This document shows, in pieces, positions 11,510 through 20,020 of a stretch of DNA of 29,543 nucleotides (the stretch's first letter is position 1; the number at the start of each line of letters is the position of its first letter). This stretch comes from a virus, in the IMG/VR virus record IMGVR_UViG_3300050821_001042, positions 1 through 29,543 of that record; one strand, written 5' to 3'. Made by a program: the position numbers and the translations under genes. Under the pieces are notes generated by a model. The model was not told the DNA's origin and did no database searches. It saw only the letters and a list, made by a program, of their open reading frames with translations.

Positions 11510-13233
11510 TGTGGCGCACGATAGTCGTTCCGAATGCGCCGCCTGTGGTGCAGTCCTTTGACTTCTTCATCTCCACCACTGGGAGTGATTCGAATCCTGG
11601 GACTCTCGTCTCCCCCTGGGCTATCACCTCGATCAATACGAAGCAGGCTACCTATACAGGTAAACGGGTCGGAGTCCTCGCTGGGGTCTACAACGTGAAC
11701 TCCCTCATGGGCTCAGGGAATGCCGGTTCTTTGAATTTGGTGGCTTTGGCTGTCAATGGCGGGACGGTAAGCAATCAGACCTATATAGGGTCTTCCAATG
11801 CTTCCGGGGTCTATACGCCCAGAGTTTCGGTACTGGACGCTCACCCCATACAGAATCCGATCAGCGGGATTACCAATGCTGCCTCTGCGGTAGTGACGAT
11901 CAACTCTGCAGCAGCATCTAATCCTTATACCGGCTTAACACGTGTAGCCATCTACGGGGTGGTGGGGATGCCTCAGATCCAAAGTCCCGACACAGGAACC
12001 GGCTCAATCTGGATGTGGACGATTACCGCTACAGGGGGAGTGCAGAATGCCTGGACGATCACTCTCAATGCCAATAGCACTTCTTGGGGGACCTATGTGA
12101 GTGGTGGGACTGCTTCAGCAAACTTCCCTAGTGGGGAATGCGGGATCATCGGTCAAGGACTAGCAAATGGGGGCGGCTCTCTCCAGGCCAATCCAGGTTA
12201 CACCACGCTAGATGGTTTAGTGATCACTGGTAGCTATGAGATGGGAATCGGGTTCAGACCCGATACAGCGAGTGGTCAGGGAGGAGACAGTTTCGGGATC
12301 ATCATCCAGAACTGTGAGATTTGTGACATCGCAGGTTACGAGAACGACAATACCTCGGGTGTCCTTCTCTGGAACGTCACCGGAGCTACGGTTCACGGAA
12401 ACAAGATCCATCACATCATCTCGACCTCGGGGAATGTGAGCCAGCAGGACAATGCAGCGATCTTCTCATTCAACTGCAAGTCCAACGTCTATGAGTACAA
12501 CACCATATTCGCCTCCTCTGTCGGCATCTATGACAAGAACGCCACCAATGGGAATCACACTTATCGGTATAACTACATCGAGCAGACGACCGATACCTCT
12601 AGGGTGGCTTTCGGTCCCTATGCTTTGTACTGCATCAACGACAGTGCGGGGGGAAGCTCAACAGATGTAATGAACGTCCATCACAACGTCTTCATTGCAC
12701 CGGATACCTGGCAGGGATCGAATTCATTCAATGATCCCTCTTTGGCAGGACTGACCTTCTACAACAATACCTGTTACTGGACGGGGGCCTTCAATTCAGG
12801 TGGTTTGTGGTATCCCGCCAATGGTTCGGGAACCGCTGTGATCAACTCCTACAATAACATCTTCGATTGTGCGGGAGCGCCGAATTACCAGGGATTCGTC
12901 TATTACACGACGGGGAGTATTTCACTCTCTGATTACAATGCTTATTCAGGGAGTGGGGCTTCTTTCTGTATCGGTGCGATCAGTGGGGGTTTCACTCCCA
13001 CGAACACTTACACTTTCGCGAACTGGCAATCGACTATCGGTGTCGATGCTCATTCGGTCATAGGCAGTCCGACCTTCAATAGCACCTCATCGCTCAATAC
13101 CTCCGGTTTCAAGCTTACCAATGGGACGACCGGACAGGGGACCGGATCGAGCAATGGGACGAGTGGAGGAACGGCTTGTGATATGGGTGCGTGGGGCAAT
13201 AGTCCTCCCTCCACCATCGGGTGCAACTTTTGA
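11509..13233 (+). CDS. Parallel beta-helix tailspike-like adhesin
   Basis: This 574-aa protein starts in a TGATG overlap with the portal. The N-terminal block FDFFISTTGSDSNPGT (residues 17-32) is the opening seen in DUF1565/pectate-lyase-like right-handed beta-helix proteins. The centre is full of Asn/Gly-rich short strands typical of helix coils, such as GIIIQNCEICDIAGYEN, GATVHGNKIHHI and NVHHNVFIAP. The C-terminus is Gly/Ser/Thr-rich (TNGTTGQGTGSSNGTSGG). Such proteins bind or cleave surface polysaccharide; I cannot assign catalytic residues. It has no signal peptide, consistent with a virion protein. There is no obvious podophage head-binding domain, so it may attach through a partner. 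Confidence 0.8.
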   Translation: MWRTIVVPNAPPVVQSFDFFISTTGSDSNPGTLVSPWAITSINTKQATYTGKRVGVLAGVYNVNSLMGSGNAGSLNLVALAVNGGTVSNQTYIGSSNASGVYTPRVSVLDAHPIQNPISGITNAASAVVTINSAAASNPYTGLTRVAIYGVVGMPQIQSPDTGTGSIWMWTITATGGVQNAWTITLNANSTSWGTYVSGGTASANFPSGECGIIGQGLANGGGSLQANPGYTTLDGLVITGSYEMGIGFRPDTASGQGGDSFGIIIQNCEICDIAGYENDNTSGVLLWNVTGATVHGNKIHHIISTSGNVSQQDNAAIFSFNCKSNVYEYNTIFASSVGIYDKNATNGNHTYRYNYIEQTTDTSRVAFGPYALYCINDSAGGSSTDVMNVHHNVFIAPDTWQGSNSFNDPSLAGLTFYNNTCYWTGAFNSGGLWYPANGSGTAVINSYNNIFDCAGAPNYQGFVYYTTGSISLSDYNAYSGSGASFCIGAISGGFTPTNTYTFANWQSTIGVDAHSVIGSPTFNSTSSLNTSGFKLTNGTTGQGTGSSNGTSGGTACDMGAWGNSPPSTIGCNF

Positions 13234-13847
13234 CCACCAAGACCTCAAGCTTTCCCAATAGCCAGAACCCTCTCGCTTCCTCAGGAGCGGATGGGGCGTG
13301 GATCGCTTGGGGGACTACTAACCTCAAAGCCACTGCCGGAAGCGGGGTGAATGCGGTTTCAGGGTCTTTCGCCGCGATGGTCTGGAACACCTCCGATTAC
13401 ACTTTTCTCGCAGACGGGCAGACATCGAGCGCAACCATCGGAGCTAAGGGTAACTTCGACGATGTGGGGGCATCGGTTCTCTGTACAGGTTCTGGGGCTA
13501 CGGCAAACGGGTATTACGCCTCTACAGGTTTTAGCGGGAACTCCATTTTCATCAATCGTGTAGATAGTGGAACAGCAACCCAGCTGACCAGCGGCTCCCA
13601 CACCTGGGCACTGAATGATGTGCTGAAGCTCAGTTACACCCTGAGCACTCACACCCTCGCAGCAGCAGTAAACGGCTCGACGATCATCTCTACGACTGAT
13701 TCCACCTATACCTCAGGTCAACCAGGACTTTGGTATACGGACGGCAACGTGAACGCGAGTTTCATATCGGTTTTTACGGGAACCGATCCTTTCGTAGCTG
13801 CAACTTCCAGCGGTCCACTCCCACGCCAGATCTATGTAATGCCGTGA
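13221..13847 (+). CDS. LamG/concanavalin-like domain protein
   Basis: The start is GTG 13221 or, more economically, TTG 13230, which shares TTGA with the previous stop. The 208-aa protein is one jelly-roll-like domain. Its strand pattern includes GSFAAMVWNTSDYTFLADG (residues 48-66), GYYASTGFSGNSIFINRVDSG (97-117), DVLKLSYTLSTHTLAAAVNG and a final TSGQPGLWYTDG, the classic end of LamG-type folds. It probably binds carbohydrate on the cell surface, or decorates the virion. It lies directly after the beta-helix gene with overlapping ends, so the two may work as one adhesin complex. The function is inferred from the fold. Confidence 0.7.
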   Translation: MQLLTTKTSSFPNSQNPLASSGADGAWIAWGTTNLKATAGSGVNAVSGSFAAMVWNTSDYTFLADGQTSSATIGAKGNFDDVGASVLCTGSGATANGYYASTGFSGNSIFINRVDSGTATQLTSGSHTWALNDVLKLSYTLSTHTLAAAVNGSTIISTTDSTYTSGQPGLWYTDGNVNASFISVFTGTDPFVAATSSGPLPRQIYVMP

Positions 13848-13872
13848 CGGACATATTGAAGGATTCTCATAC

Positions 13873-14088
13873 ATGAGACATCTACAGCAAACATTGAGGT
13901 ATACGGACCGCTCAGATGAGATAGCGGCTATTACCCATATCCTTGACCTGATGAGGGAGAAGGACTTCGATGTTGCCGCGAGACTCCTGGTGATCTATCT
14001 CGATGCGCTCCAGGATGCCCAGAAGCCGAAGCTGGAGGACTACGATCCTCGTGCAGAGCTAGCCGCACTGGCTGAGAGACTGCGATGA
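13873..14088 (+). CDS. Small helical protein, 71 aa
   Basis: GAAGGA lies about 10 nt upstream of ATG 13873. The protein begins MRHLQQTLRYTDRSDEIAAI, then THILDLMREKDFDVAARLLVIYL (residues 22-44) and EDYDPRAELAALAERLR. It is all-helical by pattern, acidic and compact. The stop overlaps the next ATG as ATGA. No family is recognised, and its role in this adhesin block is unknown. Confidence 0.7.
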   Translation: MRHLQQTLRYTDRSDEIAAITHILDLMREKDFDVAARLLVIYLDALQDAQKPKLEDYDPRAELAALAERLR

Positions 14089-14291
14089 CAATTCCTGACT
14101 ACCCGCGAAGATGGATAGGTCTCCATTTAAGCCTTAAGGATTGGTCTTTAAGGTGGGGCTTTATACGTCACGGAGGAGATGGAGTTGGGGGGTTTTCAGT
14201 GTTTTGGCTGAATTTTGGTTTAACGGTGACATATCTGGAGAAGGGTGCTGTTCTTCGTAAGGTCGCGAGTCCTTATCAGAGAGGACCATGA
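14085..14291 (+). CDS. Small conserved phage protein, 68 aa
   Basis: It starts in an ATGA overlap and ends in another with the next gene. The protein begins MTIPDYPRRWIGLHLSLKDW and continues WGFIRHGGDGVGGFSVFWLNFG (residues 24-45), then TVTYLEKGAV. The GGxGGFSVFWxxFG pattern is one I have seen in small phage proteins, without a function. It is rich in Trp, Gly and Phe and could associate with a membrane, but no clean transmembrane helix is present. Confidence 0.7.
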   Translation: MTIPDYPRRWIGLHLSLKDWSLRWGFIRHGGDGVGGFSVFWLNFGLTVTYLEKGAVLRKVASPYQRGP

Positions 14292-14614
14292 AGGGCGAAG
14301 GCTATTTCATCAACCGCTTTACAGGTGATTCCCGCCCAGATGAAGCGGGAATAATGACCTGTGCGCATTGTAGTAAAGTCCTGTATCTGCATGACGTTCC
14401 CGGTCAACCGAACTGGAAGGAAGACGGCGGATGGTGCAGGAGCGAGCAGAAGCCTTTATGCGGGCCTTGTGCAGACAGGGCTTTGAAATACGGTTGTGAG
14501 CCTGCCCTTAAACGGATAGAGGCCCACGGCGAGGCATTAGTGAAGTACGAACAGTATTTGAAGGTTGCAGGGCTTGAACCGGCTAAGCCTGCAACTCTTA
14601 TCTTGCCGGACTGA
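14288..14614 (+). CDS. Zinc-finger-like phage protein, 108 aa
   Basis: This gene starts in an ATGA overlap. The N-terminus MKGEGYFINRFTGDSRPDEA leads to a Cys-rich site: CAHC (C25, C28), C50 in GGWCRSE, and CGPC (C58, C61). That gives two CxxC pairs plus one extra Cys, as in a treble-clef zinc finger. The C-terminal half is helical (ALKRIEAHGEALVKYEQYL). I recognise the opening and the CAHC motif from other phages but know no function. It may bind nucleic acid or serve as a structural zinc module. Confidence 0.78.
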   Translation: MKGEGYFINRFTGDSRPDEAGIMTCAHCSKVLYLHDVPGQPNWKEDGGWCRSEQKPLCGPCADRALKYGCEPALKRIEAHGEALVKYEQYLKVAGLEPAKPATLILPD

Positions 14615-14624
14615 AGAGGTTTTT

Positions 14625-15092
14625 ATGGCTCAATTTACAGGTGTACAGCGTGGGGTCGCCGGAACGGCTTCAGGCACGCAGTTGAACAACGGAACCCTTA
14701 CCGTGTTGACGGTCGGTATGCTCTCGAAGGTGAAGATGGTCTCGTGGGGTGGGTCGGATACCTCATTGGTGGCCTATGCCACTCGGTGGGCGAGGGTATC
14801 GAATACTCCTGCGACCCCAACAGCACTCACTATCCAGAACAGCAATCCCAATACAACCGCGATGGCGAGCTATAACACCTATAGCACGACTCCCACTTCT
14901 ACAGCCTCTCCTGCCGGACTTTTGTCGGTGGACTGGAACAGCCAGGGTGGGGGTGGAACGATTGTCCTCCCGATTGGTGGAGAGTGGTTCGTAGTCGGTG
15001 GGGCTTTGGGGACACTTTTTAACCAGATTGGATGCGGTAACGTGGTCGGGGCGAGCGCGAACACGTCGTTCAGCACGACGTGGGAGGAATAG
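14625..15092 (+). CDS. Hypothetical beta-rich protein, possible fibre or decoration component
   Basis: I choose ATG 14625 because GAAGAGG lies 5 nt before it; the in-frame extension back to 14565 lies within the zinc-finger gene. The 155-aa protein begins MAQFTGVQRGVAGTASGTQL, has strands NGTLTVLTVGMLSKVKMVSW (residues 22-41) and ends GGTIVLPIGGEWFVVGGALG, then NTSFSTTWEE. It has a Thr/Ser/Asn-rich middle. The composition suits a small virion beta protein. It is followed by a hairpin and an HNH gene that may be an insertion between it and the tailspike. Confidence 0.68.
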   Translation: MAQFTGVQRGVAGTASGTQLNNGTLTVLTVGMLSKVKMVSWGGSDTSLVAYATRWARVSNTPATPTALTIQNSNPNTTAMASYNTYSTTPTSTASPAGLLSVDWNSQGGGGTIVLPIGGEWFVVGGALGTLFNQIGCGNVVGASANTSFSTTWEE

Positions 15093-15123
15093 TCTTCCTA
15101 ATACTCAGTAGATGGAGTAATAT

Positions 15124-15149
15124 AAGACCTCCTGAAACGAGGAGGTTTT
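15124..15149 (+). promoter_or_regulatory. Terminator-like hairpin burying the HNH gene ribosome site
   Basis: AAGACCTCCT (15124-15133), loop GAAACG, AGGAGGTTTT (15140-15149): ten pairs with one G-U, ending at the base before ATG 15150. The perfect AGGAGG ribosome site is fully paired. The GC stem plus TTTT also has the outline of an intrinsic terminator, so the element could limit both read-through and translation. Confidence 0.7.
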
Positions 15150-15647
15150 ATGACTTCACATGCTGAGTACATGAGGAAATGGCGCACTGAGAATCCCGAA
15201 CGTTGGCGAGAGATTGCTCACAAGGCTCGTGCCAAGTGGAAGCTCAACAATCGCTCCGCTCACCGCGAAGCTCAAAGGAATCATCGTTACACGGTGCGTC
15301 GCGAGATTCTGGATCTTCTCGGTGGTCAGAGGTGTGTGCAGTGCGGATACGATAAAGACTGGCGCGCTTTGCAGATAGACCACATTCATTCTGATGGTCG
15401 TAATGACCGTAATACCCCAACTGGAACGGGTGTATGGGCATTTCGCAAGAAGTTGATGGATCCCACTCAATTAGAGTTCGCACGGACTCGTTATCAAGTT
15501 CTCTGTGCGAACTGTAATGTCGTAAAGAAGTATGAGAAGAATGAGTTTGGAGGACGCATGGCTAAAGTATCCCCGGATAAACTTCGCAGGCGTCGGACTC
15601 GTAAGCAGCGTGAGGAAATCCCCACTATAGAATCAGGATTTAGCTAA
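15150..15647 (+). CDS. HNH endonuclease, likely free-standing homing type
   Basis: This 165-aa protein has a helical, basic N-terminus (EYMRKWRTENPERWREIAHK, residues 6-25) of the kind that binds DNA. The HNH core follows: structural C62 and C65 (RCVQCG), LQIDHIHSDG (75-84) with catalytic-type D77-H78, and VLCANCN (117-123) with C119, C122 and metal-binding Asn. The tail is strongly basic (KLRRRRTRKQRE). The overall form matches phage HNH enzymes common as free-standing homing endonucleases. It fits exactly between the neighbouring genes: its TAA directly precedes the tailspike ATG. The buried ribosome site upstream recalls the regulation of phage T4 I-TevI. Confidence 0.88.
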   Translation: MTSHAEYMRKWRTENPERWREIAHKARAKWKLNNRSAHREAQRNHRYTVRREILDLLGGQRCVQCGYDKDWRALQIDHIHSDGRNDRNTPTGTGVWAFRKKLMDPTQLEFARTRYQVLCANCNVVKKYEKNEFGGRMAKVSPDKLRRRRTRKQREEIPTIESGFS

Positions 15648-18332
15648 ATGGCTATAGGCCCGGTTCCGCCTTACGTTACAGGCGGACCTCTTCAGTTAGA
15701 TTTCCTGCAGCCAGTCGGGGATCGGATTCAATTCCGGTCCCCGATTTCCTCTCCTGATCTCATTCAACTGATCAATGTCGGGTCTTCACCGGGGGATCAG
15801 ACGGGAGACCCTGGAAGATTAGCTTGGCAGAAAGCCAATCTTGATTTCACTATTCTCGATAAGCGGACCAATCTTTATGCGGGTCCTACAGCCAGTGAAC
15901 TGGCTGGAAATGTTCCCATCATCAATCCTCAATATGCCCCTGGGGATATCTTAAGGTATGGGGCTGATCTCACTGGAACTAACGATTCCAGCCAAGCAAT
16001 CATCAATGCGCTGAGGTCAATCCCTTCAGGTGGGGGGAACGAGGGTGGAAGGGTTTTCTGCAGTCAGGGCGGGATCATTACTGTAAACGCCTTGGTGCAA
16101 CTGGATGCTTATAGTGCTTACAGCGACTGGACTTTGGATTTTACCGGAGTAGAGATTCATACCACTCTCACCTCTGGCAATATCTTCCAGTTAGGTGATG
16201 CGACAGTTAAGGACCCTGCACAGAACTTCATCTGGAGAGGTGGGTATTTCCATCTTTCCGGCAATAACGTTACCGCGATAGCGGTCTACCGTTGCCAGAA
16301 CATCAAGTTTGAGAATGTATGGGTCTTCAACGCTCTCAACTCATTCAAGGTAGATGGAACCATCTGCGCTCCAAATGGGAGGATCATCTCTGTCAAATTT
16401 GATAACTGTTATTCCGGGCAAGCGACTATTGGTTACTACTTCAATGCCCAGAATCCTCAGACTGGTAGCTACACCGGCATCAAGATGGATACCTGTGCGT
16501 CGGAATCCGATGCGACTGGTATCAGTTATCAAGGATTCCCCAGTCAGTCCTTCGCGACACTGCACATGGATAACTGCGAGGTGCAGAACTCCACAGTTGC
16601 CGGGGTTATCGCTAATCAATGTTTGATAGAGATCAACTCCGGCTTCGCCCAAACTTCCAGCCCCACGACAGTTCCTTCGATCAACGCTCAGAACGGTGCC
16701 GTTGTCCATGTAAGGAACGGCGACTGGGGCTATCCGGTTATTGATGCCAGCTCGTTTGTCTGGTTCGACCAAGGAACCGCTAATGAGCTGATTAATACTT
16801 CTTCAACCTCTCGTCTTTCCGGTGGAGCGTTGGGAGACTTGGACTCTGTGGGGTGGGGGCCACCCAACTACCCCACCGGCAAGACCGGGCATCACGCTCT
16901 ACTCGGCTATCAGTGGCGCGACAGCATGGGGGTGGATTGGGTCTGTACCGTGGCGGGGCAGACAGGTGGCTCATCTCCTTTCGTCAAGTACATGCCGCTG
17001 AATGATCCGTGCGAGATCATCATCCCCTGTGCCATCGGAGGAAACATCGCGAACGGAGCGTTGCTCTGGTTTCCACAAATGGATTTTATAGTAGAGGAGG
17101 TTCTGTTCCTCGTCACTACAGCATTCACAGGTGCTAGTGGGGTTTTGAGTTTCAGTGCTGGGACGGTCAATCAACAGGGACTTATCTCTCAAGATGCCGA
17201 CCAGGGAGCTGTCGCTAATCTCACGCTCGGGAAACTCGTCACCAGCAGACGCAACAGGAACTCATTAGCACAGCTGACTGGCGGGAATACCCTCTTCTGG
17301 TCTGGCAACGAATACAACGCCACTTCCGGCACGGTCGGGGTGAATGGGATCTATAGCATCACAAGCTCCATGACCGCAGGAGCTGGCCGTCTCATCATCC
17401 GTGGCTATCGACCGAGAGTGACGACTGCGGGGGCCGCCCTCTCAGGTGCGGTTCTTCCGTCGTTCACGCAATCCCCTGGTTCCACCACGCAGGTTCTCTA
17501 TAACAACGGAGGAGCAGTAGCTGGAGCCTCGGGGCTTACTTATGGCGCAAATGGCAACGTTGCGATTGCTGACCCCTCATCCGGGAACTCACTAACTGTC
17601 AGTGCAACAGGCTCTCACGTTGGAGTCTTAGTACAGGCCGCTTCTGGCACTAACGCTATTCAAGGAGGGTCGTCCGGCAACAACATTGGCATAGGGACCA
17701 ATGTTGGTCTGAGTGGATCGGCTGAGAACATCTATGGACAATCAGCCGCGCCTTTGGCAATAGGGACCACTGGAGCACAGAGCCTCAACCTCTATACAAA
17801 TAGTGCCCTGCGCGTATCGATCAACAGCACTGGTGATATCACGGGCAGGGGTATTGCGGTTTGCAAACGTGCGACTGCTATCGAGACGCGCTCCTCTACC
17901 ACGACGCTCACGAATAGCACTCAGTTGACCTATGCCATCCCGGCGGCAGGCACGTATGCATTCGAGATCGTAGTCTTTTCCTACTTCACCACGGCCGTTA
18001 CGGATGGGATCACGGCCAATGTCAATTACAGTGGTACGTTCACAGCGGTCGGCTCCTACCTATATGGAGACCTGATGAATGGTACAACCACAACGTTAGG
18101 GATTCAGCCGGTAGAGATTTCAGCGACCGTGAACAATGCTCTGGCAGGTCTTACGATGGCGACTTATGGGGCTTCTGTGGCGGCTGCAACTCCAGCCGCG
18201 CATTTCATTAAAGGGAATCTCATTGCGACCGGGACTGGTACGTTGGCCTTTGCCTTTGCCCAGAGTACGTCAGGGGTCGATACGACTAATTTAGGCGTAG
18301 GCTCCTGGATGACGGTCACTCAGCTTAGCTAA
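15648..18332 (+). CDS. Tailspike with pectate-lyase-like beta-helix
   Basis: The 894-aa protein starts directly after the HNH stop. Residues 1-95 are an N-terminal module with GPVPPYVTGGPLQLDFLQPV (4-23), probably for attachment. Residues 101-122 (ILRYGADLTGTNDSSQAIIN and following) match the start of pectate-lyase-3-type right-handed beta-helices in phage spikes. Beta-helix coils continue to about 390, such as GYFHLSGNNVTAIAVYRCQN and IKMDTCASESDATGISYQG. Residues 395-620 form a beta domain including a WRDSMGVDWVCTVAGQTG block. The rest is Gly/Ser/Thr-rich strands ending in a compact C-terminal domain (about 745-894). It probably recognises or degrades surface glycans; catalytic residues cannot be read by eye. 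Confidence 0.82.
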   Translation: MAIGPVPPYVTGGPLQLDFLQPVGDRIQFRSPISSPDLIQLINVGSSPGDQTGDPGRLAWQKANLDFTILDKRTNLYAGPTASELAGNVPIINPQYAPGDILRYGADLTGTNDSSQAIINALRSIPSGGGNEGGRVFCSQGGIITVNALVQLDAYSAYSDWTLDFTGVEIHTTLTSGNIFQLGDATVKDPAQNFIWRGGYFHLSGNNVTAIAVYRCQNIKFENVWVFNALNSFKVDGTICAPNGRIISVKFDNCYSGQATIGYYFNAQNPQTGSYTGIKMDTCASESDATGISYQGFPSQSFATLHMDNCEVQNSTVAGVIANQCLIEINSGFAQTSSPTTVPSINAQNGAVVHVRNGDWGYPVIDASSFVWFDQGTANELINTSSTSRLSGGALGDLDSVGWGPPNYPTGKTGHHALLGYQWRDSMGVDWVCTVAGQTGGSSPFVKYMPLNDPCEIIIPCAIGGNIANGALLWFPQMDFIVEEVLFLVTTAFTGASGVLSFSAGTVNQQGLISQDADQGAVANLTLGKLVTSRRNRNSLAQLTGGNTLFWSGNEYNATSGTVGVNGIYSITSSMTAGAGRLIIRGYRPRVTTAGAALSGAVLPSFTQSPGSTTQVLYNNGGAVAGASGLTYGANGNVAIADPSSGNSLTVSATGSHVGVLVQAASGTNAIQGGSSGNNIGIGTNVGLSGSAENIYGQSAAPLAIGTTGAQSLNLYTNSALRVSINSTGDITGRGIAVCKRATAIETRSSTTTLTNSTQLTYAIPAAGTYAFEIVVFSYFTTAVTDGITANVNYSGTFTAVGSYLYGDLMNGTTTTLGIQPVEISATVNNALAGLTMATYGASVAAATPAAHFIKGNLIATGTGTLAFAFAQSTSGVDTTNLGVGSWMTVTQLS

Positions 18333-20020
18333 TGAACCTTTGGACCGCAGATGCCTCCGGCTTAACCAACGCTGCAGGTCCAGTCAATGCAGATGATGGG
18401 AATTGGACCGCAGATGGCTTCATAGCGGCTGGGGTCAGACAGAGGAACGTCACAAATCCTGAGTTCGATGCTCGGATGTCGGGTTATGCCGTCATCATTG
18501 CATCCGCCCTCGCCGCTCAATTTGTCCCCATAGCGGACATCCAGTTCGGTTCCCATGCGGAGGCGGTCTATAACCTGGAGGGGCAGAAGAGCCAGACCTG
18601 GAGTTCGGTCAGGGCCTCTCTCCCTCCAGTCACAATCCCGTATGTCGTCGTAGGTCAGCAGACCTATACAGATATCGGGTCGGTGTATGTAAAGCCTCTC
18701 ACAGGCCATACACCGCCGATCATCCCTTACCAATATGCGGCCCCGGAGCTAAGGGACCTCACCCAGCAGGCGGTATTGAGTCAGCCGTGGCACGGTCCAC
18801 AGGGACCTGTTCCGCCTTATATAACCGCTTACCCGGTCGATACCAGCCAGCTCCAGGCCCAGTACACCCCAGTACAACCGAAAGCGGGGGTAGGAGTTCT
18901 CGGGTCAGTCGTCATTACGACTCCTCAGATCGAGGATCGACCAAGCGAGGTTATTAGACCCTCACAAGTCTCCGGGAGCACTCCTGCCGTTCCCCCTTAT
19001 GTGCAGGCATCCCAGACCGATACCTCACAGCTACAGCCGCAATATAGCCCTGTAGCGACTCCTGCCGTTCTCCTCACGGGGATTCTCGGAAGGTATCAGG
19101 TCACTCTTCCTCAGATAGAGGATAGACCGGTTGAACAGACCTGGTTTGTCCAGTCCGGAATTGAAGCGGCTGGGGCTCTCTCAAGCTATCAGTTCGGGGT
19201 CCACGCCGAGGCTCTATACAACGCTGAAGCCCTAAAGAGTCAGGTCTGGCCGACTGTCAGTGCGCCAGCGCTTCTAACCGGAGCCATTGTCCAGTATCAG
19301 TCTGGCGAACCTCAGGATTGGCCTTGGCAGGAAAGGGAGCAGTTCTACCGAATCACGATAGCGGGGAGCCTGCCCAATATAGGTCCTGTCCCGCCTTACT
19401 CGTTTGTCACTCCCCAGATTGACCTTAACGTCAATGCCACGAGGGTTTCCAGCTCGGCTTTCCAGACGTTTACAGGGATAGTACTGCCTTATCTCTCCGT
19501 CCTCCCGCAGCCTGATATCAATATCAATTACTCGGTAACCTGGACGCCGAGTGTCTTCAGTCAGCCAGTAATAGCGCCTTCACTCGATCCGTGGCCGGTT
19601 CACTGGCCGATGCCGCCGGTCAGCCAGGCGCAGCTCAAGAAGTACATCGAACAGCAACGGAGAATGGCGAATCGTCGGGCCCGGCAGATAGCCGCTCAGG
19701 TCCGATATGACGAGGAGTTAAGGGAAGACCTTAGAAAGGCCTTGAGGCGGGAAATCCCGATAGAGGCCCTTAAAGTCACTGCTAAACCTCTCCCAAAGAG
19801 TGAAGTGAACTGGGAAGAGGTCAAATACATAGCGGCGAGACTTCTTGAGAAACCGCTTAAGACCGTTCAAGCACTCCAAGCTATTCAAATCGAGGCTCCG
19901 AAGATCGACCCGGATGAAGGTGATTTGGGCGAATTGAATGAGTTACAGTCGCTCTATGCTCATGACTTCTACGAGCGATTAGACGCTCTCAGGCGCCTGA
20001 TTAGAAAGAAGTTGAACTGA
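18332..20020 (+). CDS. Proline-rich repeat protein with basic helical C-terminus
   Basis: The ATG overlaps the tailspike TAA (TAATG). The 562-aa protein begins MNLWTADASGLTNAAGPVNA and has PPY-centred beta-like modules: IPYVV (102-106), IIPYQ (130-134), GPVPPY (158-163), AVPPY (219-223), GPVPPY (351-356) and VLPYLS (384-389). Two stretches, 158-217 and 218-277, are clear tandem copies. FGSHAEAVYNLEGQKSQTW (72-90) recurs as FGVHAEALYNAEALKSQVW (288-306). From about 432 it becomes a charged helical, coiled-coil-like domain (QLKKYIEQQRRMANRRARQI). I do not recognise the family. The GPVPPY motif shared with the spike N-terminus suggests a virion linker or spike-docking role. Confidence 0.7.
   Translation: MNLWTADASGLTNAAGPVNADDGNWTADGFIAAGVRQRNVTNPEFDARMSGYAVIIASALAAQFVPIADIQFGSHAEAVYNLEGQKSQTWSSVRASLPPVTIPYVVVGQQTYTDIGSVYVKPLTGHTPPIIPYQYAAPELRDLTQQAVLSQPWHGPQGPVPPYITAYPVDTSQLQAQYTPVQPKAGVGVLGSVVITTPQIEDRPSEVIRPSQVSGSTPAVPPYVQASQTDTSQLQPQYSPVATPAVLLTGILGRYQVTLPQIEDRPVEQTWFVQSGIEAAGALSSYQFGVHAEALYNAEALKSQVWPTVSAPALLTGAIVQYQSGEPQDWPWQEREQFYRITIAGSLPNIGPVPPYSFVTPQIDLNVNATRVSSSAFQTFTGIVLPYLSVLPQPDININYSVTWTPSVFSQPVIAPSLDPWPVHWPMPPVSQAQLKKYIEQQRRMANRRARQIAAQVRYDEELREDLRKALRREIPIEALKVTAKPLPKSEVNWEEVKYIAARLLEKPLKTVQALQAIQIEAPKIDPDEGDLGELNELQSLYAHDFYERLDALRRLIRKKLN
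18803..19162 (+). repeat. Two tandem 60-residue protein repeats
   Basis: Residues 158-217 and 218-277 of the 562-aa protein align without gaps. Shared elements are VPPY, DTSQLQxQYxPV, a G-rich strand turn, and TPQIEDRP versus LPQIEDRP. The DNA copies have diverged considerably, so the duplication is not recent. Confidence 0.8.
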
